Shown piece by piece: positions 43,688 to 53,415 of a stretch of 64,000 nt of DNA. Each line of letters begins with the position of its first letter. Within the stretch, counting starts at the first letter, position 1. This DNA comes from Chitinophaga flava (GTDB lineage: Bacteria > Bacteroidota > Bacteroidia > Chitinophagales > Chitinophagaceae), in contig NZ_QFFJ01000001.1 of assembly GCF_003308995.1 (NCBI RefSeq), forward strand, positions 3,038,001 to 3,102,000, read 5' to 3'. Under the pieces are notes generated by a model, which worked only from the letters and a program-made list of their open reading frames with translations, was not told the DNA's origin and did no database searches. A program made the translations under genes and the position numbers.

Positions 43688-45517
43688 ATGCGGAATATAA
43701 CTACCCTCAATGATGTTCACCAGCAGTTTGCCGAGTACTTTGAAGTACCGGTCCTGAAGCCGTATGCTTACCTGCTGTCTAAAAAACTCAGTGAAGGGCA
43801 TATCTGCCTGGACCTCGACAGTATCAGTGAAGAACAGGACAGCCTTCCCGGTTTCTATCAGATCGCGGAAAACGGTGCTGCCCCGCTGGCAGGCATCCCA
43901 TTGATAGGAAAAAACGGAAACGATTCCCAGCCTTTTGTACTGTTTCAAAACAGACTGTACCTGCAACGGTACTACCGCTACGAAACCAACTTCCTGCAAC
44001 ATATCAATGATTTTCTTACTACAGAAAAAGCACTGCAGTCCGACAGGATTGCCTTGCTTAAACAACAGCAGGAACTGGTACAACAACTGTTTGCCTCTAC
44101 CGGTCAACTACGCGAAGGCGATGATCCGGCCGACTGGCAACTGGCTGCAGCCATCACCGGAGTACTCAACAACTTCACCATCATCACCGGCGGGCCCGGT
44201 ACCGGTAAAACCACTACTGTGGCCAAACTGCTGGCCATCCTGTATGCTACCGACCCAGCCCTGAAAGTGGCCCTGGCCGCACCTACCGGTAAAGCCGCCG
44301 CCAGGATGGCGGAAAGTCTGCGCAATACCACCATCCCGGTAAGCCCGGAGATCGCTGCCAGATTCCAGGAACTGAGCCCTTCCACCATACACCGGCTGCT
44401 CAAGTCCATCAAAAACAGTCCGTACTTTCGATACAACAAAAAGAACCCACTCACCTATGATGTAGTCATCATCGATGAGTGTTCCATGATAGATGTGGCG
44501 CTCTTCGCCAAACTGCTGGATGCCATTCATCCGCAGACACGCCTGATACTGCTGGGAGATAAAGACCAGCTGGCCTCCGTAGAAGCAGGAAGTCTTTTCG
44601 GCGATCTCTGCCAGGCACAGGAGAAACTAAATACCTTCTCCGGAGAAAGATTACAGCTCATCAACGGATTTATTACCGACGACAGCCGTAAAATTTCATC
44701 TGCACAGGAAGAACAGCATTCTACACACCCGCTGTTCCAACACCTCGTGGAACTGCGGCGCAGTCACCGTTTCACCGGTCATACCGGTATCGGTAAATTC
44801 AGTAAAGCCGTCATACAAAACAATCAACTGGCCATCCGGAGCTTCTTTCCGGCCGGCGCCGATAGTCAGGTAGTCATCGATCAAACTAATTCGACAGCAT
44901 TGTTTGAAGATTTTATCGCCGGATACGAATCTTTTATCAAGGAAACGGATACCCGCACCGCTCTTCGGAAACTCAACGATCAGCGCGTACTCGTGGCTAT
45001 CCGTGAAGGTGCCCAAGGCCTCTACGCCATCAACCGGGATATCGAAAGATACCTGCATGATAACGGCAAAATCAGGGTCAATGCAGAGTTCTACGAAAAC
45101 CGGCCCATCATCCTTACCCGTAACTATTATGAGCATGGGTTGTTCAACGGAGACACCGGCATTATCCGGCCTGATGAAAACGGGGTGCTGATGGCCTGGT
45201 TTGAAGACAGCAATGGAGAGCTGAAAGGCGTACTGCCCGGCTATCTGACACTGGCGGAAACAGCTTTCGCCATGACCATCCACAAAAGCCAGGGCTCCGA
45301 GTTCGGGAAGGTACTGGTGATATTGCCGGACGCAGCAGATGTACCCATCCTGACGCGGGAACTGCTGTATACCGCTGTCAGCCGCGCCCGTAACAAAGTA
45401 TATGTGCAGGGCTCCGCAGAAGTGATCCTGGCAGCCGCAGAACGTTTTGTGGCCAGGGCTTCCGGCATTGCGGCCAGATTCATTGCCCAGGCAGGCAATG
45501 ACCAAACAGGAAATTAA
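43688..45517 (+). CDS. recD: Exodeoxyribonuclease V subunit alpha (RecD)
   Basis: A 609-residue SF1B helicase. Walker A ITGGPGTGKTTTVAKLLA at about residues 165-182, APTGKAAARMAES (motif Ia), VVIIDECSMIDVALFAKLL (motif II), LILLGDKDQLASVEAGSLFGDL (III), MTIHKSQGSEF and LLYTAVSRARNKVYV (V-VI). Length is near that of E. coli RecD. It would be the fast 5'-3' motor of RecBCD. It is the first gene of the recD-recC-recB operon, two bases before recC. TACTTTG upstream (about 43652) may be the promoter -7 element. Confidence 0.93.
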   Translation: MRNITTLNDVHQQFAEYFEVPVLKPYAYLLSKKLSEGHICLDLDSISEEQDSLPGFYQIAENGAAPLAGIPLIGKNGNDSQPFVLFQNRLYLQRYYRYETNFLQHINDFLTTEKALQSDRIALLKQQQELVQQLFASTGQLREGDDPADWQLAAAITGVLNNFTIITGGPGTGKTTTVAKLLAILYATDPALKVALAAPTGKAAARMAESLRNTTIPVSPEIAARFQELSPSTIHRLLKSIKNSPYFRYNKKNPLTYDVVIIDECSMIDVALFAKLLDAIHPQTRLILLGDKDQLASVEAGSLFGDLCQAQEKLNTFSGERLQLINGFITDDSRKISSAQEEQHSTHPLFQHLVELRRSHRFTGHTGIGKFSKAVIQNNQLAIRSFFPAGADSQVVIDQTNSTALFEDFIAGYESFIKETDTRTALRKLNDQRVLVAIREGAQGLYAINRDIERYLHDNGKIRVNAEFYENRPIILTRNYYEHGLFNGDTGIIRPDENGVLMAWFEDSNGELKGVLPGYLTLAETAFAMTIHKSQGSEFGKVLVILPDAADVPILTRELLYTAVSRARNKVYVQGSAEVILAAAERFVARASGIAARFIAQAGNDQTGN

Positions 45518-45519
45518 CA

Positions 45520-48500
45520 ATGGCTATATATTTAAAGGTTTCAAATTCACTCAACAGTCTCGCATCCAGTCTTTCAGACGATCTGAAGGCCGCGGGCAAT
45601 GGTGTGTTTCAACCTCATTATATCATCACTCAGACGGAGGGGATGAACAACTGGTTAAAGCTGCAACTGGCCTATAAAATGGGCATTGCGGCCAACTGCC
45701 GGTTTATGAAACCCAACGACCTGCTCTTTCATCTTTACCTTTTGCTGGGCGGCCCTTTTACACAGGTGCTCTCTCCGCAAAACCTCAGCTGGCTGTTGTT
45801 TAAGCTGTTGGGTGAACCCGAGTTTGCGGAGAAATATCCCGAAGTAGCCGCCTACTTTAACGAAGGAGAAGGAGAGAGTGATTTAAAACGTATGGGCCTG
45901 GCCGAAAAAGTAGCCGACTTGCTCGACCAGTACCAGGTATACCGTCCGGAGATGATCCGGGAGTGGAGCCAGGCCAATCCGGCCCTGCTCAAGGATGACG
46001 ACTGGCAAGCCTGGTTATGGGCCAAAGTAAAAGCCCTCTCCGGCAATGCTTTACCCGATAAAACCCTGGTAGGCAACCATATCCTCGAAACCCTTTTCTA
46101 TAAAGGGCCACACGCGGGATTATCCAACAAGATGCCCGCCGTGCATCTGTTTGGCCTCTCTATCATCACGGCTTATCACGTAAAGATCTTACATGAACTG
46201 TCTTCTTATATAGACATTCATTTTCATATCATCAATCCTGCACCCGTGGTGTATTGGTTTGATGACAAAAGCGAAAAACAGCTGGCACGCTGGCGGCAGA
46301 AAGGACTGGAGGAACAAAAATCCACCGATCCGATGAACGTAGGTAATCCTCTGCTCACCGGCTGGGGCCGCGTAATACAAAACACTTTCGGGCTGTTTTT
46401 CCAATATGAGGCTTTTATCAATGCCTACGAAGAAATAGGCATCGAAGAGCCGATCGCCGATACACTGCTGCATAAGATTCAACACGATATCTTCTCTGCC
46501 GCCACTACAGACCGGCACCCGCTTACCCTGGAAGATGTGCAGGACGGCACTGTCACGATCAATTCCTGCTATACTATAGCCCGGGAAGTAGAAGTGCTGT
46601 ACAACTACCTCGTACACCTGGTAGACCAGCGGCAGGAATCCCTGTCGCCACGCGACATTGTAGTGATGGTGAGTGATATCGATGCTTATGCTCCTTATAT
46701 CAAAGCGGTGTTCAACAACGCACCGCATAAATTCCGCTATACCATCGCGGATGAAAGTTATACCGATAACGACAACCTCTTCAACGCACTATATGCCCTG
46801 CTGACCATCAACGAAGAAAACTTCACTGCGGAAACAGTGATGCAGCTGTTGGATTTTTCGTATATCCGTAACCGTTTTGGGCTAAACGATCCTGTACGCA
46901 TCCGGAATGTGGTAGAAGCGGCCAATATCCGCTTTGGCATAGAAGGCAGCAAAACGGAGGAAACTCACTTCGTAAGCTGGCGCTATGGAATACAGCGTAT
47001 CATGTATGGTATTTGTATGAGTGGGGAAGAAGAATATGGTTATGGTGATGATAGCTTTTTCCCGCTGGACATGCAGGAAGGCAGCGATGCCCATGAAACC
47101 ATCCGGTTCTGCCATTTCGCAGAAGTGCTGATGGCCTCTATCGAAGACCGGCGCAAACTGCGTACCATCCCCGATTGGGTGAAGTATGCAGAACAGATTG
47201 TGCATAACCTGGTGTTTGAACAACAGGAAGAAGTAGATGAAGACTACAATACCCTCATCAAACAACTAACAGATTATAACGCACTGAATGAATATATGCA
47301 ACAGCCAGTGGCCTTCGAAGTATTCAGCCACAGCCTGTTGCAGGCCCTCACCGGCACCACCAGGGCCGGACTCTTCGTCAACGGCGGCATTACCTTCTGT
47401 TCGTTGATCCCTATGCGTAGTATCCCATTCAAGGTGGTGGCACTCATGGGCCTTAACTTCGACAAGTTCCCCCGCCGGGAGATCAAGTCCAGCTTCAACC
47501 TCATGGAAAAGCAATGGCAGCGCGGCGATCGTAATGTAAAGGAAAACGATAAACATCTTTTCCTGGAAACAGTGCTGTCTGCCCAGCAATATTTATACAT
47601 CAGCTATGCCGGCCGTAATGCCAAAGATAACAGTCTGTTGCCACCATCAGCCCTGGTAGATGAACTGGTGGATTACATCGTTTCCGGTGTTGAAGACGGA
47701 GCGGAAAAGGTACGGGAGCTGCTGATTACGCAGCAGCCGCTGCAGGGCTTCAGCCGCAAATACAGCATGGGCGATGACCGGCTGTATAGTTACCTCAACG
47801 CCTTTACGGTTTCCGGAAAAGAAGTCATCAATCCACAGAAAAAAGTCGATCCGCTCACCTTCGATGAAGTAAGCCTGGAAGAGCTGGTCAGCTTCTTCAA
47901 AAATCCATTCAAGGCTTACTACAACAAAGTGCTGGGCATCTATTATAACGATGAACAGATTCTGCTGAGTGAAACAGAGCTTTTCAGCCTGAACAACCTG
48001 CAGAAATGGGGTATTAAAAATCAGCTGTTGCCTGTAGGGGAAGGGGATACCCGCACCTTACAGAAGACGCTTGTTAAAAAAGGACAGCTACCGTTGAGCA
48101 ATATGGCTTTTGTGGCCATACAACAGGTAGAGGAGGGGGTACATCCTGTGCGTACGCTGTACGAAGCCTGTACACAGGGCGCCACCGAACAAAGGGCATC
48201 CTTTGAAACAACTATAGACGGCACCCTCCTGAAAGGTCATATCAACAGCATCTACCATGATCAGCTGTTACAGATTTCCTGGTCTAAAAGCGAAACCAAG
48301 TATCTGGTGGAAGCTTATGTCCGTTATCTGGCTGGTATTGCCTCCGGGGCTGTCAAAGGGATGCAGTTTATTTCCGGGGGCAGGAAAGAGGCCGTATTTA
48401 CGGCTGCACGCCTATCCAAGGAATTGGCGTATAGCCGTTTACGTGAACTGTTAGCCATTTATAAATCCGGCTTTAACCAGATCTTTGCTTTCTATCCTGA

Positions 48501-48726
48501 CTTTGGCAGCAAGCCCGCCGATCTGAAAGAGCTGGACGTTGACAAATTTGCCAAACTGGTAGAAAATAAATTGAATAATTATCAATACCCATGTAATGAT
48601 AATTATATCATGCAGGAATATGAAAAAGGATTTTTCGAAGAAGAGCATGTGCTGGCGGCTTACAAGCGTGCTTGTGAACTGCTGATTGTTCCGTTGGCCG
48701 AAATTTTTCCTGACTATTACGACTAA
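45520..48726 (+). CDS. recC: Exodeoxyribonuclease V subunit gamma (RecC)
   Basis: A 1068-residue protein with the RecC pattern: HYIITQTEGMNNWLKLQLA near the N-terminus, PAVHLFGLSIITAYHVKILHELS, ISVNSCYT-like region (TINSCYTIAREVEVLYN), SPRDIVVMVSDIDAYAPYI, TFCSLIPMRSIPFKVVALMGLNFDKFPR and a C-terminal degenerate nuclease-like domain. RecC lacks helicase motifs but scans for Chi and splits the duplex. Its length and position between recD and recB confirm the call. Confidence 0.93.
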   Translation: MAIYLKVSNSLNSLASSLSDDLKAAGNGVFQPHYIITQTEGMNNWLKLQLAYKMGIAANCRFMKPNDLLFHLYLLLGGPFTQVLSPQNLSWLLFKLLGEPEFAEKYPEVAAYFNEGEGESDLKRMGLAEKVADLLDQYQVYRPEMIREWSQANPALLKDDDWQAWLWAKVKALSGNALPDKTLVGNHILETLFYKGPHAGLSNKMPAVHLFGLSIITAYHVKILHELSSYIDIHFHIINPAPVVYWFDDKSEKQLARWRQKGLEEQKSTDPMNVGNPLLTGWGRVIQNTFGLFFQYEAFINAYEEIGIEEPIADTLLHKIQHDIFSAATTDRHPLTLEDVQDGTVTINSCYTIAREVEVLYNYLVHLVDQRQESLSPRDIVVMVSDIDAYAPYIKAVFNNAPHKFRYTIADESYTDNDNLFNALYALLTINEENFTAETVMQLLDFSYIRNRFGLNDPVRIRNVVEAANIRFGIEGSKTEETHFVSWRYGIQRIMYGICMSGEEEYGYGDDSFFPLDMQEGSDAHETIRFCHFAEVLMASIEDRRKLRTIPDWVKYAEQIVHNLVFEQQEEVDEDYNTLIKQLTDYNALNEYMQQPVAFEVFSHSLLQALTGTTRAGLFVNGGITFCSLIPMRSIPFKVVALMGLNFDKFPRREIKSSFNLMEKQWQRGDRNVKENDKHLFLETVLSAQQYLYISYAGRNAKDNSLLPPSALVDELVDYIVSGVEDGAEKVRELLITQQPLQGFSRKYSMGDDRLYSYLNAFTVSGKEVINPQKKVDPLTFDEVSLEELVSFFKNPFKAYYNKVLGIYYNDEQILLSETELFSLNNLQKWGIKNQLLPVGEGDTRTLQKTLVKKGQLPLSNMAFVAIQQVEEGVHPVRTLYEACTQGATEQRASFETTIDGTLLKGHINSIYHDQLLQISWSKSETKYLVEAYVRYLAGIASGAVKGMQFISGGRKEAVFTAARLSKELAYSRLRELLAIYKSGFNQIFAFYPDFGSKPADLKELDVDKFAKLVENKLNNYQYPCNDNYIMQEYEKGFFEEEHVLAAYKRACELLIVPLAEIFPDYYD

Positions 48727-48729
48727 ACG

Positions 48730-51700
48730 ATGACGGATAACAGATATCAACATTTTGTAGCAACCGATGTACCGCTGGATGGGAGCAATCTGATAGAAGC
48801 CAGTGCAGGCACAGGGAAGACGTATTCCATCGCCATCCTGGTGCTGCGGCTGATATTGGAACAAAAGCTGTCTGTAAAGGACATCCTGATGGTGACCTTT
48901 ACCAAAGCCGCTGTGGCCGAACTGGAAGACCGTATCCGGCTGTTTATCCGCAAGGCTTACACCGTCAGCTTCGGCAATCCCGTTGACGATGATACCATCG
49001 TCAACCTGGTACTGAATGCCGTAGACCAGTGGGGCGCCGTAGAAGTCAACCACCGCCTGCGTGACGCCGTATTGTTACTCGACGAAACATCTGTTCTTAC
49101 CATCCATAGCTTCTGTCAGCAAACACTGAATGAATTTGCCTTCGAAACAGACCAACTATTTGGCGCCGAAATGGTGCCGGACACCACACCCATCATTGAA
49201 GGCGAACTGAATAAATTCTGGCGCAGACACGTCACCACCTTACAGCCCATCCTACTGCAGTCTCTCTGGGGCGAGGATATGCGTAGCAATATCCTGCAGG
49301 TTTTGCAGGAACATCTCAGCGGGAAAAAATACCTGGGCTTCAACGCCAAAGAAGATTACCGCATCAATGTTACACAGCAGAACAGATGGCTGGAAGAACT
49401 ATTCTCCCTCCGACAGCAGCAGACTGTAGCAGAAGGAGCTTTGCATCAGCATATCATCAACAACAGGGACGATCTAGCTTTCACCTGTAATACCAACACC
49501 TATGCAAGAAAAGGCATTCTTCCATTTATAGATAAACCTGCTGAATTTGCTGCAATCATTAAGAAAAAAAAGAATTCAGACTATATCCAGGAATTGTTTT
49601 CGGACATCCTCGAACAACTGGAAGCAATAGATGCTTTCGACGAAACCGTCTCCCAGCATAAACAATCGCTGCATCAGCAACTCAACTGCCTCGCTATACA
49701 AGAAGTGATCACCGGCGTGCGCTCCCATAAGGAACGCAGTAACATGCTGAGTTATGACGACCTAATCAGTCATCTTAACCTGGCACTGGTACAAAAAGAT
49801 AATCCTGGCCTGATAGCATCCCTGCAAAACAAATACAAAGCCGTGTTTGTGGATGAATTCCAGGATACCGATCGTCAACAGTATGAAATATTCAATCATG
49901 CTTTCGGCGAAAACACCATCCTGTTCTATATCGGTGATCCCAAACAAAGTATCTACGCCTGGCGTAAAGCGGATATTTTCACCTACTTCGATGCCCGCAA
50001 CAGCGTTCAGCGTCTCTATGATATGAACCATAACTATCGTTCATCAGAGAACCTGATTGCTGCTATGAACCGCTTTTTCAAGCCTACTGAAAATTTCGAC
50101 ACCTTCGAGTTTGACGGTGAAAAAGATAGTATCCGGTATATTGATGTGATGGCGCCCGAAGAAAGCAGCAAAGGCTTTCTATACAGAGCTGAAGAAAAAG
50201 AGGTGCCCATCACCATCTACAACTGTAAAAACAAAGATGAAATTGCCAGTGCAGTAGCCGCGCAGGTAGCACAGCTGTTGCTCGATCCGGCCTACCGGAT
50301 TGTAAAAGATAAAGCCCAGACGATCACTCCTTCCGATATTGGTATCCTTGTACGTACCGGAAAAGAAGGTAAAGATATCAAGCAAAAGCTGGCCCACCTG
50401 GGCATTCCGGCGGTGACAATAGATGATACCAAAGTATTAAATACCGCCGAAGCCCTGGAAGTGCTGTATCTCCTGGAAGCGATGGAAACGCCGGAAAGGT
50501 CTACCATCAACCGGGCGTTGCTGTCTCCTTTTACTGGTTTCAGTGTACAGGATATCCTCAATCTGGATGATGAAATAGCCCTCACCCGCTTCGGCAACTA
50601 CCGCAATCTGTGGCAGGAAAACGGGGCCTATACAGCGCTCATGACGTTCATCGCCGACTTCGGCGTGCGCAATATCCTGCTAAGCGATCATTCCAAAAAC
50701 GGAGAACGGGCTATTACCAACCTCTATCAGTTGACAGAACTGGTACACCAGGTGCAGAACCGTAAAAACCTGTCTATGCGCGACCTGATCTCCTGGCTCA
50801 AACGCGGTATAGATGGCATGTTGGTAGAAGGAGATGAGTACACCCAACGGGTGGAAAGTGATGAAGAAGCCGTGAATATCGTCACCATTCACAAGAGTAA
50901 AGGACTGGATTACCGAATCGTACTAGTGCCCTACCTCGATTTCAGGAATAGTGATGCCGCTTTCATTAGTTTCAGAGATCCGGAAACCGGTGATTATATC
51001 AATGCAGAAGCTGCCCGTATCAGTCCTGAACAGAAAGCAGCCCAGCAAAGACAGCAGGTACAGGAAGACCGCCGTCTGATTTATGTGGCCATCACAAGGG
51101 CTGTGTACAAATGTTATCTCTTTAAAAATAACAGCAAGCTCGCTGCCGAATCCTCTTTTGCGAAATTCACCAGCGCCTTGCTGCTCAATCCCCCAGACCC
51201 TTCATTAATTGAAGTGGTGGATGCTTTACCTGCGGAACCGGAACAGCGTTACCGCAAAAGCAAGCTGGCAATAGTCCGGAATATAGCACCTGCACCGGTA
51301 TCCTTTTACCTCCGGGAAGAAAACTGGCGTAAGATGAGTTATACCATGCTGGCCGCCAAACCCGAACAGAAGCCCCGTATGCGCTCCGCCCAGCAGGAAA
51401 GCGAATACGATAACTTCATTTTCCACACCCTGCGGAAAGGCGCCAAAACAGGGAATCTGCTGCACTTCATCTTCGAGAATATCAACTTCTCTGATGACAG
51501 CCAGTGGGATTACTGGATCAATGAAGCGATAGCCCGCTTTGTTCCCGGACAAGGAGAGGTATATCTGCCCATGCTGCAGCAGCTTTTACAGCATGTGATG
51601 CATGCCAACATCCAGATAGGCAAAAACCGCTTCCAGCTGGCTTCTGTAGGCAAATACAAACGGATGGCCGAACTGGAATTCGATTTCCCGGTGCCTGTTT

Positions 51701-52149
51701 TCAGAGCCAATATGCTCAATGCACTTTCGGACGATGAGTTAACAGTAACGGTTAAACGTTTTTCTGAAGATAGAAATCATGAGCTGGAAGGTATTATGAA
51801 CGGGAAAATTGACCTGTTCTTTGAACATAACCATCGGTACTATATCCTCGACTGGAAGTCCAACTACCTGGGCGGTATTGTGGAAGACTACGCCCCATCG
51901 GCCTTAGCAGCTGCTATGAACGAAAACAACTACCATCTGCAATACCTGATATATACCGTGGCAGTAAAAAAATACCTGGAAAGCAGACTACCGGATTTTA
52001 ACTATCAAAAACATTTCGGTGGTATTATCTACTGCTTTGTACGTGGAATCCGCAACAATGGCAATCAGGGTATTTTCACCGCCAGACCTGATCTCGAAAA
52101 GATTACCTTCCTGGAAGATATGCTCACCGCAAAAAGTCACCGCTATTAA
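48730..52149 (+). CDS. recB: Exodeoxyribonuclease V subunit beta (RecB)
   Basis: A 1139-residue UvrD-type helicase-nuclease. Motif I ASAGTGKTYSIA (about 20-31), VTFTKAAVAELEDRIR, VDEFQDTDRQQYEIF (II), FYIGDPKQSIYAWRKAD (III), VNIVTIHKSKGLDYRIVLVPYL, RRLIYVAITRAVYKCYLF (VI). The C-terminal nuclease has ELEGIMNGKIDLFFEHN and YILDWKSNYLG, giving the D...D-x-K site. It acts with RecC and RecD in double-strand-break repair and in degradation of linear foreign DNA. Its stop overlaps the convergent pth2-like gene by four bases. Confidence 0.95.
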   Translation: MTDNRYQHFVATDVPLDGSNLIEASAGTGKTYSIAILVLRLILEQKLSVKDILMVTFTKAAVAELEDRIRLFIRKAYTVSFGNPVDDDTIVNLVLNAVDQWGAVEVNHRLRDAVLLLDETSVLTIHSFCQQTLNEFAFETDQLFGAEMVPDTTPIIEGELNKFWRRHVTTLQPILLQSLWGEDMRSNILQVLQEHLSGKKYLGFNAKEDYRINVTQQNRWLEELFSLRQQQTVAEGALHQHIINNRDDLAFTCNTNTYARKGILPFIDKPAEFAAIIKKKKNSDYIQELFSDILEQLEAIDAFDETVSQHKQSLHQQLNCLAIQEVITGVRSHKERSNMLSYDDLISHLNLALVQKDNPGLIASLQNKYKAVFVDEFQDTDRQQYEIFNHAFGENTILFYIGDPKQSIYAWRKADIFTYFDARNSVQRLYDMNHNYRSSENLIAAMNRFFKPTENFDTFEFDGEKDSIRYIDVMAPEESSKGFLYRAEEKEVPITIYNCKNKDEIASAVAAQVAQLLLDPAYRIVKDKAQTITPSDIGILVRTGKEGKDIKQKLAHLGIPAVTIDDTKVLNTAEALEVLYLLEAMETPERSTINRALLSPFTGFSVQDILNLDDEIALTRFGNYRNLWQENGAYTALMTFIADFGVRNILLSDHSKNGERAITNLYQLTELVHQVQNRKNLSMRDLISWLKRGIDGMLVEGDEYTQRVESDEEAVNIVTIHKSKGLDYRIVLVPYLDFRNSDAAFISFRDPETGDYINAEAARISPEQKAAQQRQQVQEDRRLIYVAITRAVYKCYLFKNNSKLAAESSFAKFTSALLLNPPDPSLIEVVDALPAEPEQRYRKSKLAIVRNIAPAPVSFYLREENWRKMSYTMLAAKPEQKPRMRSAQQESEYDNFIFHTLRKGAKTGNLLHFIFENINFSDDSQWDYWINEAIARFVPGQGEVYLPMLQQLLQHVMHANIQIGKNRFQLASVGKYKRMAELEFDFPVPVFRANMLNALSDDELTVTVKRFSEDRNHELEGIMNGKIDLFFEHNHRYYILDWKSNYLGGIVEDYAPSALAAAMNENNYHLQYLIYTVAVKKYLESRLPDFNYQKHFGGIIYCFVRGIRNNGNQGIFTARPDLEKITFLEDMLTAKSHRY

Positions 52150-52541
52150 AGCAGTTTCAGGTCTTTCGTGATTTTATCAATATCCGTGTTCAGATTAGGC
52201 CCAATAGCACAACAGGTTTTAGTAGGTACCCCTCCGAATTCTGTAAGCCCGGAATCAGTGATCAGCGTGGCATTCAGGCCATCCTCCAGGGCCTGCTGGT
52301 ATACACGGTCCAGCTCTTCTTCGGAGTCCACAGACAAACATATCTTGGTAAATCCTTTAGTCATCCATTCCTGCACTTCTTCCGGATTACGAACACTGGT
52401 TTGCAGTGTGTTTCCCTCTATGGTGGCGTGACGGGTAAGAAACGCGATGGATGCATGCGCGCCCTGCGCAATCATTTTACCTTTTCTCATATTCAGGTCT
52501 TTCCGCATTACAATTACCTGCTTTACAATTCTCGATGACAT
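52146..52541 (-). CDS. PTH2-type peptidyl-tRNA hydrolase
   Basis: A 131-residue protein with the PTH2 family signature: KQVIVMRKDLNMRKGKMIAQ and GAHAS at the N-terminus and ITDSGLTEFGGVPTKT followed by CCAIGP near the C-terminus. PTH2 is the main enzyme of archaea and eukaryotes that frees tRNA from stalled peptides; most bacteria rely on the unrelated Pth. A clear Shine-Dalgarno AAGGAG lies seven bases before the ATG, unusual in this window. Transfer from another lineage is plausible. Confidence 0.88.
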   Translation of the reverse strand: MSSRIVKQVIVMRKDLNMRKGKMIAQGAHASIAFLTRHATIEGNTLQTSVRNPEEVQEWMTKGFTKICLSVDSEEELDRVYQQALEDGLNATLITDSGLTEFGGVPTKTCCAIGPNLNTDIDKITKDLKLL

Positions 52542-52584
52542 AATATCACTCCTTTTTACTTAAATTACCATAAATGTAACCTAT

Positions 52585-53349
52585 ATGAGGATACTGTCCC
52601 TGACCTTTGCCCTACTTCTTTTTGGCCTCGCCCTGCATGCACAGTCAGACACCGCACTTCTTCGTAAAGCATGGGTAGGACCGGAACTGGCCTATTTGAA
52701 TTTTGATCAGAAAGGATACTCGATGGATTTCTATGGTCAATGGCCCCAAGATGGCGCTTATACGTTATTAGGGGATACACTCAGATTACACAAAATCAGA
52801 TATTATGGCGAAAAAAAGACCCTCTATGGCGATGGGGATTTTTTGATAAAACGACTCACCACAGATAGTCTGATCCTTGTTCCCATTAACTGGATGGCCA
52901 ACAAAAAATTAAGAGGTCAGCCCATACTTTATTATAAAGATCAGGCGCTGACAGCTAAAAAGGATCTTCGTTTCGATAGCCTTGTTTTGAAATCCTCCCA
53001 TTCCTATTCGTCCACCCCCACAATGGAAATACAGATAAATCAAAAGAAACAAGTGAAATTCAGCGGATTGATATATGTCATAAAGGATGGGAGTTATACA
53101 GATATTTTACCAGATTCTACCTATCAGCAGCTGTTGTATCTTCTCAGCATATCTGAACTGGACCACTTAAAATCCTGGGGACAAGAGATACATGATGACA
53201 AGCCGCTTTCGTTACAAATATGGTACAATAACAAGATGATGCTTATTGAATGCAGGCGCTTTCCTATGGTAGCTGATAAACTGGAACAGCTTTTATTCAA
53301 GATATCGGCAACAACAAAGTTAGAAAGATCTAGCTTTAGGTCATTGTAA
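52585..53349 (+). CDS. Exported hypothetical protein
   Basis: A 254-residue protein with a signal peptide (ILSLTFALLLFGLALHAQ). The mature part is beta-rich, with a lipocalin-like early repeat (WVGPELAYLNFDQ, GDTLRLHKIRYYG, SLILVPINW). No catalytic motif seen. Divergent from the PTH2 gene. Function unknown. Confidence 0.65.
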   Translation: MRILSLTFALLLFGLALHAQSDTALLRKAWVGPELAYLNFDQKGYSMDFYGQWPQDGAYTLLGDTLRLHKIRYYGEKKTLYGDGDFLIKRLTTDSLILVPINWMANKKLRGQPILYYKDQALTAKKDLRFDSLVLKSSHSYSSTPTMEIQINQKKQVKFSGLIYVIKDGSYTDILPDSTYQQLLYLLSISELDHLKSWGQEIHDDKPLSLQIWYNNKMMLIECRRFPMVADKLEQLLFKISATTKLERSSFRSL

Positions 53350-53415
53350 ATCCTTATCAATAGCAGATCTGACACTTTATAATATCCTGTGAAAATTTAA
53401 ATAGACCTTATATCA

